From positions 5,299,786-5,363,785 of the forward strand of contig NZ_CP036339.1 of NCBI RefSeq assembly GCF_007746075.1: a stretch of DNA of 64,000 nucleotides, given 5' to 3'. The notes beneath the pieces are model-generated. The model ran no database searches and was not told the origin of the DNA. It saw only the letters and a list, made by a program, of their open reading frames with translations. This DNA is from Lacipirellula limnantheis. GTDB lineage: Bacteria; Planctomycetota; Planctomycetia; Pirellulales; Lacipirellulaceae. Position numbers and translations under genes: made by a program. Each line of letters begins with the position of its first letter. Position 1 is the first letter of the stretch. Positions 1 through 6,641 of the stretch are shown here, in pieces.

Positions 1-837
1 GTGGATCGAACGATGGGTGATGCGAAAGCCGGCGTCCTCCCACGCTCGCGCGTGGAAACGGTACGACGAGCCCATCGAGCCGGGGAAGTAAATCTGCGAG
101 CAGGCGACCGGTCCCATGTACGAGTCGGCCGTCCGGCAGAAAAAGTGCTGCACCAATCGGCCGCCCGGCTTCAGCGCGGCGTAGAGCTTGGCGAGCAACT
201 GCGGAATTTCGTGCTGACGGACATGCTCCCAGGCGCCGATCGAATAAATCTTGTCAAACGCCTCGCGCGGATACTGGCGGGTGATAAAGTTGTCGAAGTC
301 GACGTTGAAGTGATTGTGCTCGTCGTTGTAGGCCTTCTGTTCTTTCGACAGCGTGAGCCCGAACAAGTTCTCGCGCTCGCCGGTCGCCTCGTAAAGCCGC
401 TTGAGCATCGGACCCCAACCGCAGCCCAGCTCCATGATCTTCTCGCCCGGCTGGGGATCGATCAGCTTGAGGATGAAGTCGGCCTTATGCTGCTGCGCTT
501 CCTCCAGCGTATCGTTGGGCGTGTGAAAGTCGGCGCACGTGTAAAACATATACTTTCGGTCGAGCCATAACTTGTAAAAGTCGTTCGACACGTCGTAGTG
601 GGCTGAAATTCCCAGGACGTGGTCCTGTTTCATCTTGGCGTGGATCACCAGCTTCCGCAGCGGCTTTAGCGGCCATTGGGTGCGAATCCAATCGGTGCCG
701 CGCGGCATCTCGCGCGTGATGGCGTGCCACGTCCACTCCGGATCGAGCGGCTGCGGCGAACGAATGCAATGTTGCAGGAACGCGTACGAGACGCCGTAGG
801 CGGCGGCTTCGACGGGGAACAGCGCGTGGCGGAGCAT
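1..837 (-). CDS. SAM-dependent methyltransferase, cyclopropane-fatty-acyl-phospholipid synthase type (3' end cut off)
   Basis: The minus strand is open from an ATG at 837 to the left edge, so the C terminus is missing. The reading contains HYDVSNDFYKLWLD, then MFYTCADF, then the SAM-binding glycine motif ELGCGWGP at about residues 133-140, then GAWEHV and LKPGGRLVQHFF. This is the signature order of the CFA synthase/mycolic acid methyltransferase family, which transfers a methyl group from S-adenosylmethionine to an unsaturated lipid or similar acceptor. The start is uncertain because the frame stays open upstream without a clear ribosome binding site. It is divergent from the hydrolase at 1162. 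The family is clear; the substrate is not. Confidence 0.85.
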   Translation of the reverse strand, partial: MLRHALFPVEAAAYGVSYAFLQHCIRSPQPLDPEWTWHAITREMPRGTDWIRTQWPLKPLRKLVIHAKMKQDHVLGISAHYDVSNDFYKLWLDRKYMFYTCADFHTPNDTLEEAQQHKADFILKLIDPQPGEKIMELGCGWGPMLKRLYEATGERENLFGLTLSKEQKAYNDEHNHFNVDFDNFITRQYPREAFDKIYSIGAWEHVRQHEIPQLLAKLYAALKPGGRLVQHFFCRTADSYMGPVACSQIYFPGSMGSSYRFHARAWEDAGFRITHRSIH

Positions 838-1161
838 GGGCGAGATGGCCAGGAGGGCGGGACGGATGGAACATCCAGCAAGCGGCTGTAGTGTGACGGC
901 GAGTGCTAGCAATTGCAATCGGACTTCGACGGGGCGAGCAGGGGTGCAGTACAGCGGAAAGCGGGGGAAATCTGCGTCTGTTACCAGCTTCGCCGCAACG
1001 TTGCCCGCCTTCGCCCCATGCGATGTGCGCCGGCGTGGACGGCTGGCCTCCGTTCTAGTAGCATCCCAGCCCAATCTCCCCCGCTGGGCCGCTCGCGCGA
1101 GAAGAGCGGTCGACGTCCCTGCATCAGCAATCCCTCTGGTCCGTTCGCATCCGGCTTCGGC
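838..1161. other. Intergenic region between divergent genes
   Basis: About 320 bases between the methyltransferase and the hydrolase, read in opposite directions. It should hold both promoters, but I see no convincing -35/-10 pair, repeat or RNA gene. Frames on both strands stay open by composition only. Confidence 0.5.
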
Positions 1162-1983
1162 ATGTCGCGTCGAATGACAACTCGATGGATCGTCAGCAGC
1201 ACGCTCGCCGTCGCTGCCGTCGTCGGCTGCACGACGGTCAAAAACTCCGGGGTCGCCGCGCTGGAAGACCGCATTGTCTACCAGCCCTCCGACGACGCCG
1301 AGAGTTGGAATCCGCAAGGCTTGGCGAAAGAAGACGTCACCTTTCAAACCGCGGACGGCGTCACGCTGCATGGCTGGTACTGTCCCGTCGAAAATCCGCG
1401 GGCCGTGGTCCTCTACGCTCATGGCAACGGCGGCAATCTTGCCAACCGAGCGCCGTTCTATCGACTGTTGACCGAGCGACTCGGCGTGAGCGTGCTGGCG
1501 TTCGACTATCGCGGTTACGGCAAGAGCGAAGGAGACCCGAGCGAAGAAGGCTTGTTGATGGACGCCCGCGCGGCCCGCAAGTTTCTCAGCGAGCGGTCCG
1601 GCATCGAAGAATCGGAAATTATCCTGTACGGTCAGTCGCTGGGAGGCGGGGTGATGGTCGATCTCGCCGCGAAAGATGGCGCAAGGGGACTGATTCTCGA
1701 AAGCACTTTCTCTTCGCTCTCTGCGGTTGCGAACCATAAGTATCCCCTGACCGGTTCCCTGCTGCAGGATCAGTTCGATTCGGTCGACAAGATCGGCGCC
1801 TATCACGGGCCGACCCTCATCGCTCACGGCGAGGAAGATCGGATCATTCCGATCAAGCAAGCAAAGCAACTCTATGCCGCGGCCAACGAGCCAAAATGGT
1901 TCCTTGCCATCCCCGAAGCGCGACACGAGTGGAAGCCGACGTTCCAGTATGTGAGCGCGCTCGACGAATTCTTCAAGCGGTAA
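1162..1983 (+). CDS. Lipoprotein alpha/beta hydrolase
   Basis: A 273-residue protein. The ATG at 1162 is chosen because it gives a lipoprotein signal peptide: MSRR, a hydrophobic run, then the lipobox VVGC with Cys23. The mature part has the alpha/beta-hydrolase landmarks: HGNGGN (oxyanion-hole region), DYRGYGKSEG, the nucleophile elbow GQSLGGG with Ser159, an acid in GEEDRIIP and a late histidine in EARHEW. The length and layout match the BEM46/YqkD-like serine hydrolases, which are probably esterases of unknown substrate. Location is inferred to be the outer or inner membrane face. A palindromic repeat follows directly after the stop codon. Confidence 0.85.
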   Translation: MSRRMTTRWIVSSTLAVAAVVGCTTVKNSGVAALEDRIVYQPSDDAESWNPQGLAKEDVTFQTADGVTLHGWYCPVENPRAVVLYAHGNGGNLANRAPFYRLLTERLGVSVLAFDYRGYGKSEGDPSEEGLLMDARAARKFLSERSGIEESEIILYGQSLGGGVMVDLAAKDGARGLILESTFSSLSAVANHKYPLTGSLLQDQFDSVDKIGAYHGPTLIAHGEEDRIIPIKQAKQLYAAANEPKWFLAIPEARHEWKPTFQYVSALDEFFKR

Positions 1984-1985
1984 TG

Positions 1986-2187
1986 GAACCGCCAAGGACG
2001 CCAAGATCGCCAAGGGAATGCGGGAATTAAACCACGACGCCACAACTGGCACGACGTGGGAGTAAAGAGCGTATTCAAGCAGGTCGTACCCCGCTGGCGT
2101 TGTTCGTTTTTTCCCCCGTCGTGCTCTTCGTGCCGTCGTGGTGAATAGCTTTCTTCCTGGCGCTCTTGGCGTCCCTGGCGGTTCAAA
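1986..2187. repeat. Palindromic intergenic repeat, CCGCCAAGGACGCCAAG family, copy 1
   Basis: The left arm starts GAACCGCCAAGGACGCCAAG and continues to an inner arm CCACGACGCCACAAC. The right arm is the approximate reverse complement: GTCGTGCTCTTCGTGCCGTC, then TCTTGGCGTCCCTGGCGG. The same arms recur at 14886-15115 and 16567-16715. No gene is inside. Confidence 0.85.
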
Positions 2188-2299
2188 AGGGGCTTGGCGG
2201 TTTGCCGGCACGGCAACGCTGACGATTCGCCAGTCGCTGCCATCGGTGGTAGACTGACGGGGAATCACTCCCGCCGTCACTCGCCCAGAAGTCGCCGCC

Positions 2300-2683
2300 A
2301 TGCCGCTGCCCAAGAACGTCCTCGGAACCGAACTCGAAACCTGCTGCACCGATCCGATGACCGGCTTCTACCGCGACGGCTGTTGCCGCACCGGGCCGGA
2401 CGACCTGGGGCTGCACCTGGTCTGCGTCGAGGTGAACGACGAGTTCCTCGCCTTCTCGAAATCGCGCGGCAACGACCTGAGCACGCCGATCCCGCAGTAC
2501 CAGTTCCCGGGCCTGGTGGCCGGCGATCGTTGGTGCCTGTGCGTCCAGCGGTGGAAGGAAGCGCTCGAAGCCGACATGGCTCCGCCGATCGTGCTGGCCG
2601 CGACGCACATCTCGGCGCTGGAGTTCGTCGACCTCGAAGACCTGCAGGCGTACGCGATCGACGGCGCCGCCGACAACTCGTAA
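2300..2683 (+). CDS. DUF2237 family protein
   Basis: A 127-residue soluble protein that starts MPLPKNVLGTELETCCTDP and continues GFYRDGCCRTGPDDLGLH, SRGNDLSTPIPQY and GDRWCLCVQRW. These blocks match my memory of DUF2237, a small conserved family of unknown function. Conserved cysteines (CC at 15-16, CC near 28, and WCLC) suggest a metal or redox role, but this is not established. It is full length for the family. It stands alone, between repeat copy 1 and a repeat-rich spacer. Confidence 0.85.
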   Translation: MPLPKNVLGTELETCCTDPMTGFYRDGCCRTGPDDLGLHLVCVEVNDEFLAFSKSRGNDLSTPIPQYQFPGLVAGDRWCLCVQRWKEALEADMAPPIVLAATHISALEFVDLEDLQAYAIDGAADNS

Positions 2684-2961
2684 GGCTGCACCTGCCAGCT
2701 TGATCGTGCGTGGCCGACTGGGGCTTTCTCGGCGATTTCTGCTTGAGCGGAGTTGGTTTCTGCGACACGCCAGTTGGCGGTGGGGAGAGGTGCGAATTCT
2801 GTCGCTGAGGGCGATTTGTCGCGAAACTCATTTTTGGCGACATAATTCGAAAGTTGTTTGGCGGCATAGGGTTGCAGTGACGCCGAGCGGGTCGCCGCGA
2901 CGATTTGTCGCGACAGCGGCGGCGACGCACCAGGTTCGTGAGGGTCGACGGCAGCGTGTAC

Positions 2962-3010
2962 CAGGGTTCCACCCCCTCCCCCGCCCTCCCCTCAAGGGGG
3001 AGGGAGCCAG
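2962..3010. repeat. C/G-run stem-loop repeat, copy 1
   Basis: The sequence CAGGGTTCCACCCCCTCCC runs into CCCTCAAGGGGGAGGGAGCC, a hairpin of C-run and G-run arms. A near-identical copy lies at 22743-22790. Confidence 0.8.
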
Positions 3011-3106
3011 AAAAAATCAAATCCTTGCGATCGGCGGCGCAGCCTGGGGAGCGAGGCTCTCCCCGTGGATGGCGGCTGAGCACGGCGATCGCGCGCCATG
3101 GGCTTT

Positions 3107-3224
3107 GCACCAAAAATCTGCGGGAGAGGTCTCTGCCCTCCAAGCAGCGCTGTGTTACCACAACGGCTTGTGGTGGTGATCGAAATCGGCGTCGGAGACG
3201 CCTCCCACAGATCATTTTTGGTGC
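3107..3224. repeat. Inverted-repeat element with GCACCAAAAAT ends
   Basis: The left end GCACCAAAAATCTGCGGGAG pairs with the right end CTCCCACAGATCATTTTTGG-TGC. Inside are GGAGAGGTCTCTGCC and GGCGTCGGAGACGCC, two further small palindromes. It resembles a REP or MITE-like non-coding element. No transposase is nearby. Confidence 0.6.
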
Positions 3225-3334
3225 GACGCCGCGCGCAATGTGGACATGCGCTCACTATAGCGAGTTGGGTGGCCAATTTCTAGATGCTAGTTTTGGCCAC
3301 GCTACTGATGGCTCGCCAGCGGCTCGCGGCGGGC

Positions 3335-3727
3335 TCAAGCCCCTCTCCCCGGACGATTGGTAAAAACTGCGAAAAGCGTCGCAGCGAAATAGGTCGCTGC
3401 CATCGCCCACACGGCAACGCTCTCCCATTCATCGGCCAGCGCGGACTGTACGACGGCGACGAGAGCGACTGCAACGGCGATCGCACACAAAGCAGAAGCG
3501 CACCAACTCGCCCACCTCGTTTCCCGCTGAAAACCGCGCGCCGCCACGAGGCTGCCAAGGCCGAATGCAATAAGGCCTGTGGCGGCAGCAAGCAGATGCG
3601 GCCCGACAAAGCATGCGGTTGGTAGGTAGAGCAGGCCGAACCCAACCGCGAACCAACCCAGTATCGTGAATAGTGTCTGAATCACTGCAAAATGCGAGCG
3701 GGATTGAAAAGAGATTCGCTTCGCCAT
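3335..3727 (-). CDS. Small integral membrane protein
   Basis: A 130-residue hypothetical protein with about four hydrophobic segments: FAVIQTLFTILGWFAVGFGL, HLLAAATGLIAFGLGSLVAA, WCASALCAIAVAVALVAVV and VAVWAMAATYFAATLFAVF. The N terminus is basic, which suggests it sits in the cytoplasm. I recognise no family. It is the last of a minus-strand row of small membrane proteins (5683 to 3335) and could share their transcript. Confidence 0.6.
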   Translation of the reverse strand: MAKRISFQSRSHFAVIQTLFTILGWFAVGFGLLYLPTACFVGPHLLAAATGLIAFGLGSLVAARGFQRETRWASWCASALCAIAVAVALVAVVQSALADEWESVAVWAMAATYFAATLFAVFTNRPGRGA

Positions 3728-3851
3728 GGGTAAATCTTCACCGCCCCATCACTATGCCCAGCCGCCGACCCACGACCGTCGTCGTGATGTTCGGACGGCT
3801 TAAGCGACTCTGGACCTGACGGACATGCGAGCTGAGACGGCACGAGAGACG

Positions 3852-3992
3852 TCAATCATCAATCTTATCGCGGCCCCGCCGCCCCGGACCAACCCCGATG
3901 CCGACCCATCGCAGCACGATGATGATGACGAGCACCGGAATCCAGGGAACGAGGTCGCGCCACAACGAGGCGACTATGGGTAGGTGTATCAT
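3852..3992 (-). CDS. Possible 46-residue single-pass membrane protein
   Basis: An ATG at 3992 opens a short frame, MIHLPIVASLWRDLVPW, then the hydrophobic stretch IPVLVIIIVLRWVGIGV and a basic tail PGRRGRDKIDD before TGA at 3852. One membrane helix followed by positive charges is typical of small inner-membrane proteins. The upstream GAGTGG is a weak ribosome binding site. It fits the row of small membrane proteins on the same strand. It could also be a chance frame. Confidence 0.35.
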   Translation of the reverse strand: MIHLPIVASLWRDLVPWIPVLVIIIVLRWVGIGVGPGRRGRDKIDD

Positions 3993-4065
3993 CAGTCCAC
4001 TCTAACGCCGCACTACTCGGCCGCACACTCACTGTTGCTCTACCCGCCCGCGAAACGAATCTGAG

Positions 4066-4212
4066 TCAGCGTCGCCGCAGACGGTCAAGATAAACGCATA
4101 CAAGTATTCCCGACGTGCCTGCTGCGATATCCTGAAGAAAGTAGACAACGGATGGCGTCATGCCAACACTAAATCCGCCGGCGAGGGGCGGGTGGAAAGC
4201 GATGGTGGACAC
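4066..4212 (-). CDS. Possible 48-residue small protein
   Basis: A GTG at 4212, five bases beyond the stop of the next gene upstream, opens a frame starting STIAFHPPLAGGFSVGM and ending TSGILVCVYLDRLRRR. It has one moderately hydrophobic stretch and a basic end. The tight spacing suggests translation coupled to its neighbour. No family is recognised and the evidence is weak. Confidence 0.25.
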   Translation of the reverse strand: MSTIAFHPPLAGGFSVGMTPSVVYFLQDIAAGTSGILVCVYLDRLRRR

Positions 4213-4217
4213 AACAT

Positions 4218-4583
4218 TTAGCTGTGGAGCAGGATCCATAATGCTAGGGAGAATGCGCTAGCCATTCCGCAGACGATTCCGAGCAACTGCCGCCCCACCA
4301 GCGCCCCAATCGCTGCGGCTGGCGGTGCGAGTAGTAGTACGCTAAATACGACTTGTCCCGCATAATCAGCGGCAGAGCTATTGTTTAGGTCGAGAAGCCA
4401 TTCGCTCCACGCCCAGCCCACGCCCCAAACGGCTGTCCATGCAAACGCCGACAAGATGCCGCGCAAGCTGATCTGCAGTCGCCGTTCGTCAGCTTGGGTG
4501 GAAGCGTCGCTGACATCGCCTTCACGGTTTGACGAACGCGAAAGCTCGATCATAAGGCGATATCGTGGCTTCATGCCCTGCAT
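4218..4583 (-). CDS. Small membrane protein, hypothetical
   Basis: A protein of about 121 residues with three likely membrane segments: ISLRGILSAFAWTAVWGVGW, QVVFSVLLLAPPAAAIGAL and LLGIVCGMASAFSLALWILL. The element LQISLRGIL resembles the R-F-S-L-R-T-L-L motif that begins many planctomycete membrane modules. The start could be the ATG at 4583 or at 4574; neither has a strong ribosome binding site. It begins 24 bases after the stop of the gene at 4608-5066, so the two may be co-transcribed. Confidence 0.6.
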   Translation of the reverse strand: MQGMKPRYRLMIELSRSSNREGDVSDASTQADERRLQISLRGILSAFAWTAVWGVGWAWSEWLLDLNNSSAADYAGQVVFSVLLLAPPAAAIGALVGRQLLGIVCGMASAFSLALWILLHS

Positions 4584-4607
4584 TTTAGCCGCCGACAAGT
4601 CGGCTTC

Positions 4608-5066
4608 CTACAGAATGACCGCCATCCCCAGCAATCCGGCCACGATCGTCGTGGCGATGAGCGCCGAGCGGAGCGTGAAGCGGCGGCCAAGACGTAGAGA
4701 GGCTACGCCGGCGAGGGCGAAGATGAGCGCGGGATACCAGAGGGGGAAGAAGATCCAGCCTTCACCGACTCCGAACTGCCCCGATTCATCAGTCACACTA
4801 GTGACGGAGTCTCGATGTAAGGAGTCTACTTCATATGATGCAAGTCGCCATCCATCTCTACCCACATCGCTCCAGTCTGGCGCAACCGACATACCCACGA
4901 ACCCCAAGTACGATACTCCCCCCACGCCTGTCGTTGTCAATAAAGAGATCGGGAAACCAGTCTCGATTTCATCGACTGTTGCGTAGCTCCGCCACCACAA
5001 CGCCAAACAGGCAACGCTCGCCGCGAAGCAAACGGACGCCAGGGCGTAGCGGACATACTTGGCCAT
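4608..5066 (-). CDS. Two-helix membrane protein, paralogue of the frameshifted neighbour
   Basis: A 152-residue protein starting MAKYVRYALASVCFAAS. An N-terminal membrane helix is followed by about 80 polar residues, then FFPLWYPALIFALAGVASL and a last helix starting FTLRSALIATTIVAGLLG. The same plan (F-P-L-W-Y-x-x-L-I/V-F-A-L-A-G-V, then F-x-x-R-S-A-L-I-A) appears in the gene at 5107-5683, so the two are tandem paralogues. Function unknown. The C-terminal R-S-A-L-I-A helix is a recurring planctomycete membrane motif. Confidence 0.7.
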   Translation of the reverse strand: MAKYVRYALASVCFAASVACLALWWRSYATVDEIETGFPISLLTTTGVGGVSYLGFVGMSVAPDWSDVGRDGWRLASYEVDSLHRDSVTSVTDESGQFGVGEGWIFFPLWYPALIFALAGVASLRLGRRFTLRSALIATTIVAGLLGMAVIL

Positions 5067-5106
5067 TGCGGCAGTATAGCAAAAGCCCAATGAGTCGCAG
5101 GGTAAG

Positions 5107-5683
5107 CTAAAGCGTTAGCGGCATAGCCAGCAACGCGGCAACGACGGCGAAGGCGATTAACGCCGAGCGAATCGAAAAACTGGCGACGGAAGCGGAGGAC
5201 GCCGACGCCAGCGAGGGCGAATACCAAGCTGGCGTACCAGAGGGGGAAGTATACGCCTCGCGGTAAATAACCAAACGCCTTGCCAGCGACATCCTTCCGA
5301 CCGCTGGCTGAAACGGACCCGCCGCGTTCCAAGAACAATGGGTACATTTGCCGCTGCCTAACGACATACCAGGAGTCATTCAGCTTCTGTCGAATTGCCT
5401 GCGTGAGCGAGGAAAGGGCTTGATTGCTAGGCTGCGTGCCACCAACCGATGCAGGCGGCATCAGCATCGGGTGAGTTTGTGATAGGCGGACTCGTCGCGT
5501 CGTGACAGCCACGGCGGCGTTGCCGTCGTAAATTTGGCAGACCACGCTCCCTGTCGCGAGGTGATAGCGTGAGGCGATGAATCGCTCCTGGTAATTATTG
5601 ATGCCCCATCCCCACAACGCCAAGCAACCGACGCTCGCCGCGAAACAGAACGTCGCCAGGGCGTAGCGGAGGAAGATGAGCAT
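5107..5683 (-). pseudogene. Membrane protein paralogue with a one-base frameshift near its 3' end
   Basis: From ATG at 5683 the frame reads MLIFLRYALATFCFAAS, a polar middle, then FPLWYASLVFALAGVGVL and RFRRQF, closely parallel to the gene at 4608-5066. It then leaves the paralogue. The expected last helix, FSIRSALIAFAVVAALLAM, lies in the next frame and ends at a TAG at 5107. The break falls on a run of five A on the plus strand (5175-5179). Removing one base restores the paralogue C terminus. It may be a true pseudogene, ribosomal slippage, or a sequence error. Without correction the frame runs to 4937, through the start of the downstream gene. Confidence 0.65.
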
Positions 5684-5859
5684 GGCCGCTAGTATAGCGG
5701 CGTTCGCAGACGGCGGGCGCCATGGCCTCGGCGGTACTCCGTTATGGCCATGAGCTGCGCGACGGGGTTCGACTTCGTGTGGTAGGCGAATCGTCGCGGC
5801 GTGAGTTGGCGACCGGCGCATTGCTCAGCGAGCGCCTCGCTCCAACGGCAGCCGGCGGG

Positions 5860-6348
5860 TCATGCGCCGCGGACGGCGGCGGCGATGACGGCGACGTCGA
5901 TCTTTTGCATTTGCATCATCGCGTTGAAGGCGCGCTTGGCGGCCGCGGCGTCGGAGCCCATGATCGCGTCGGTCAGGACGATGGGGGTAATTTGCCAGGA
6001 GAGGCCCCATTTGTCCTTGCACCAGCCGCAGGCGCTCGCTTGGCCGCCGTTGTTGACGATGGCGTTCCAGTAGCGGTCCGTTTCGGCCTGGTCGACGGTG
6101 GCCACCTGGAACGAGAAGGCCTCGTCGTGCTGGAAGGCCGGTCCGCCGTTGAGGCCGATGCAGGTAATGCCCATGACGGTGAACTCCACGGTGATCACGT
6201 CCCCTTCCCTGCCGGCGGGATAGTCGCCCGGGGCGCGATGGACCGCGATGACCGACGAGTCGGGGAACGTGCGGGCGTAGAACTGCGCCGCTTCTTCGGC
6301 GTCGCCGTTATACCAAAGACAAATCCTGTTCTTGATGGGGGTGGGCAA
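5860..6348 (-). CDS. VOC family protein (PhnB-like)
   Basis: A 162-residue protein of the vicinal oxygen chelate superfamily. Landmarks are NRICLWYNGDAEEAAQFY, then RTFPDSSV, MGITCIGLNGGPAF and KWGLSWQITP. The repeated beta-alpha-beta-beta-beta modules of this family bind a metal or an antibiotic, but PhnB-like members have no fixed function. Start: a TTG at 6348 is chosen because an in-frame stop lies three codons upstream and GAGGGAG sits at ribosome-binding distance. A second, different VOC protein is encoded at 10643-11071. Confidence 0.85.
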   Translation of the reverse strand: MPTPIKNRICLWYNGDAEEAAQFYARTFPDSSVIAVHRAPGDYPAGREGDVITVEFTVMGITCIGLNGGPAFQHDEAFSFQVATVDQAETDRYWNAIVNNGGQASACGWCKDKWGLSWQITPIVLTDAIMGSDAAAAKRAFNAMMQMQKIDVAVIAAAVRGA

Positions 6349-6425
6349 CTTGATTCACTCCCTCGATGTGAGCGATTGACGAATGAGCGGCGAGCCCGGC
6401 GGCGCTGCTCTGTTACATTAACGCG

Positions 6426-6641
6426 ATGCGATTATCGATTCGATTCTGGCTGTTGGTCGTCGTCCCGTATGTCGCGGGACTGGCGATCATTTGGCGGCTC
6501 GCGGAATACACGGGCCGCAGCGCTTGGGAGCGAGATATTTACTGGCTCTTTCGGGTGCTGTTTCTGGCGTGGTTTACAATCGGCTGGACGTTCGTCGGCT
6601 GGATGTTGACGCTGTTTTGGTCGCGCAAGCGGCGGCGCTAA
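6426..6641 (+). CDS. Small two-helix membrane protein
   Basis: A 71-residue hypothetical protein. An N-terminal helix (FWLLVVVPYVAGLAIIW), a short charged loop (EYTGRSAWERD) and a second helix (YWLFRVLFLAWFTIGWTFVG) are followed by a basic tail SRKRRR. No family is recognised. It converges on the histidine kinase gene, and their 3' ends overlap by four bases. Confidence 0.55.
   Translation: MRLSIRFWLLVVVPYVAGLAIIWRLAEYTGRSAWERDIYWLFRVLFLAWFTIGWTFVGWMLTLFWSRKRRR

Larger units (their letters stand above)
2684..3334. other. Gene-free spacer carrying two repeat elements
   Basis: A 650-base gap between convergent genes. It holds the C/G-run repeat at 2962-3010 and a larger inverted repeat at 3107-3224. 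No credible coding frame: the frames that are open lack family signals and overlap the repeats. Confidence 0.6.

Noticed and set aside
1..570. Plus-strand open frame at the left edge
   Set aside because: The opposite strand reads as a methyltransferase with clear motifs through the same bases.
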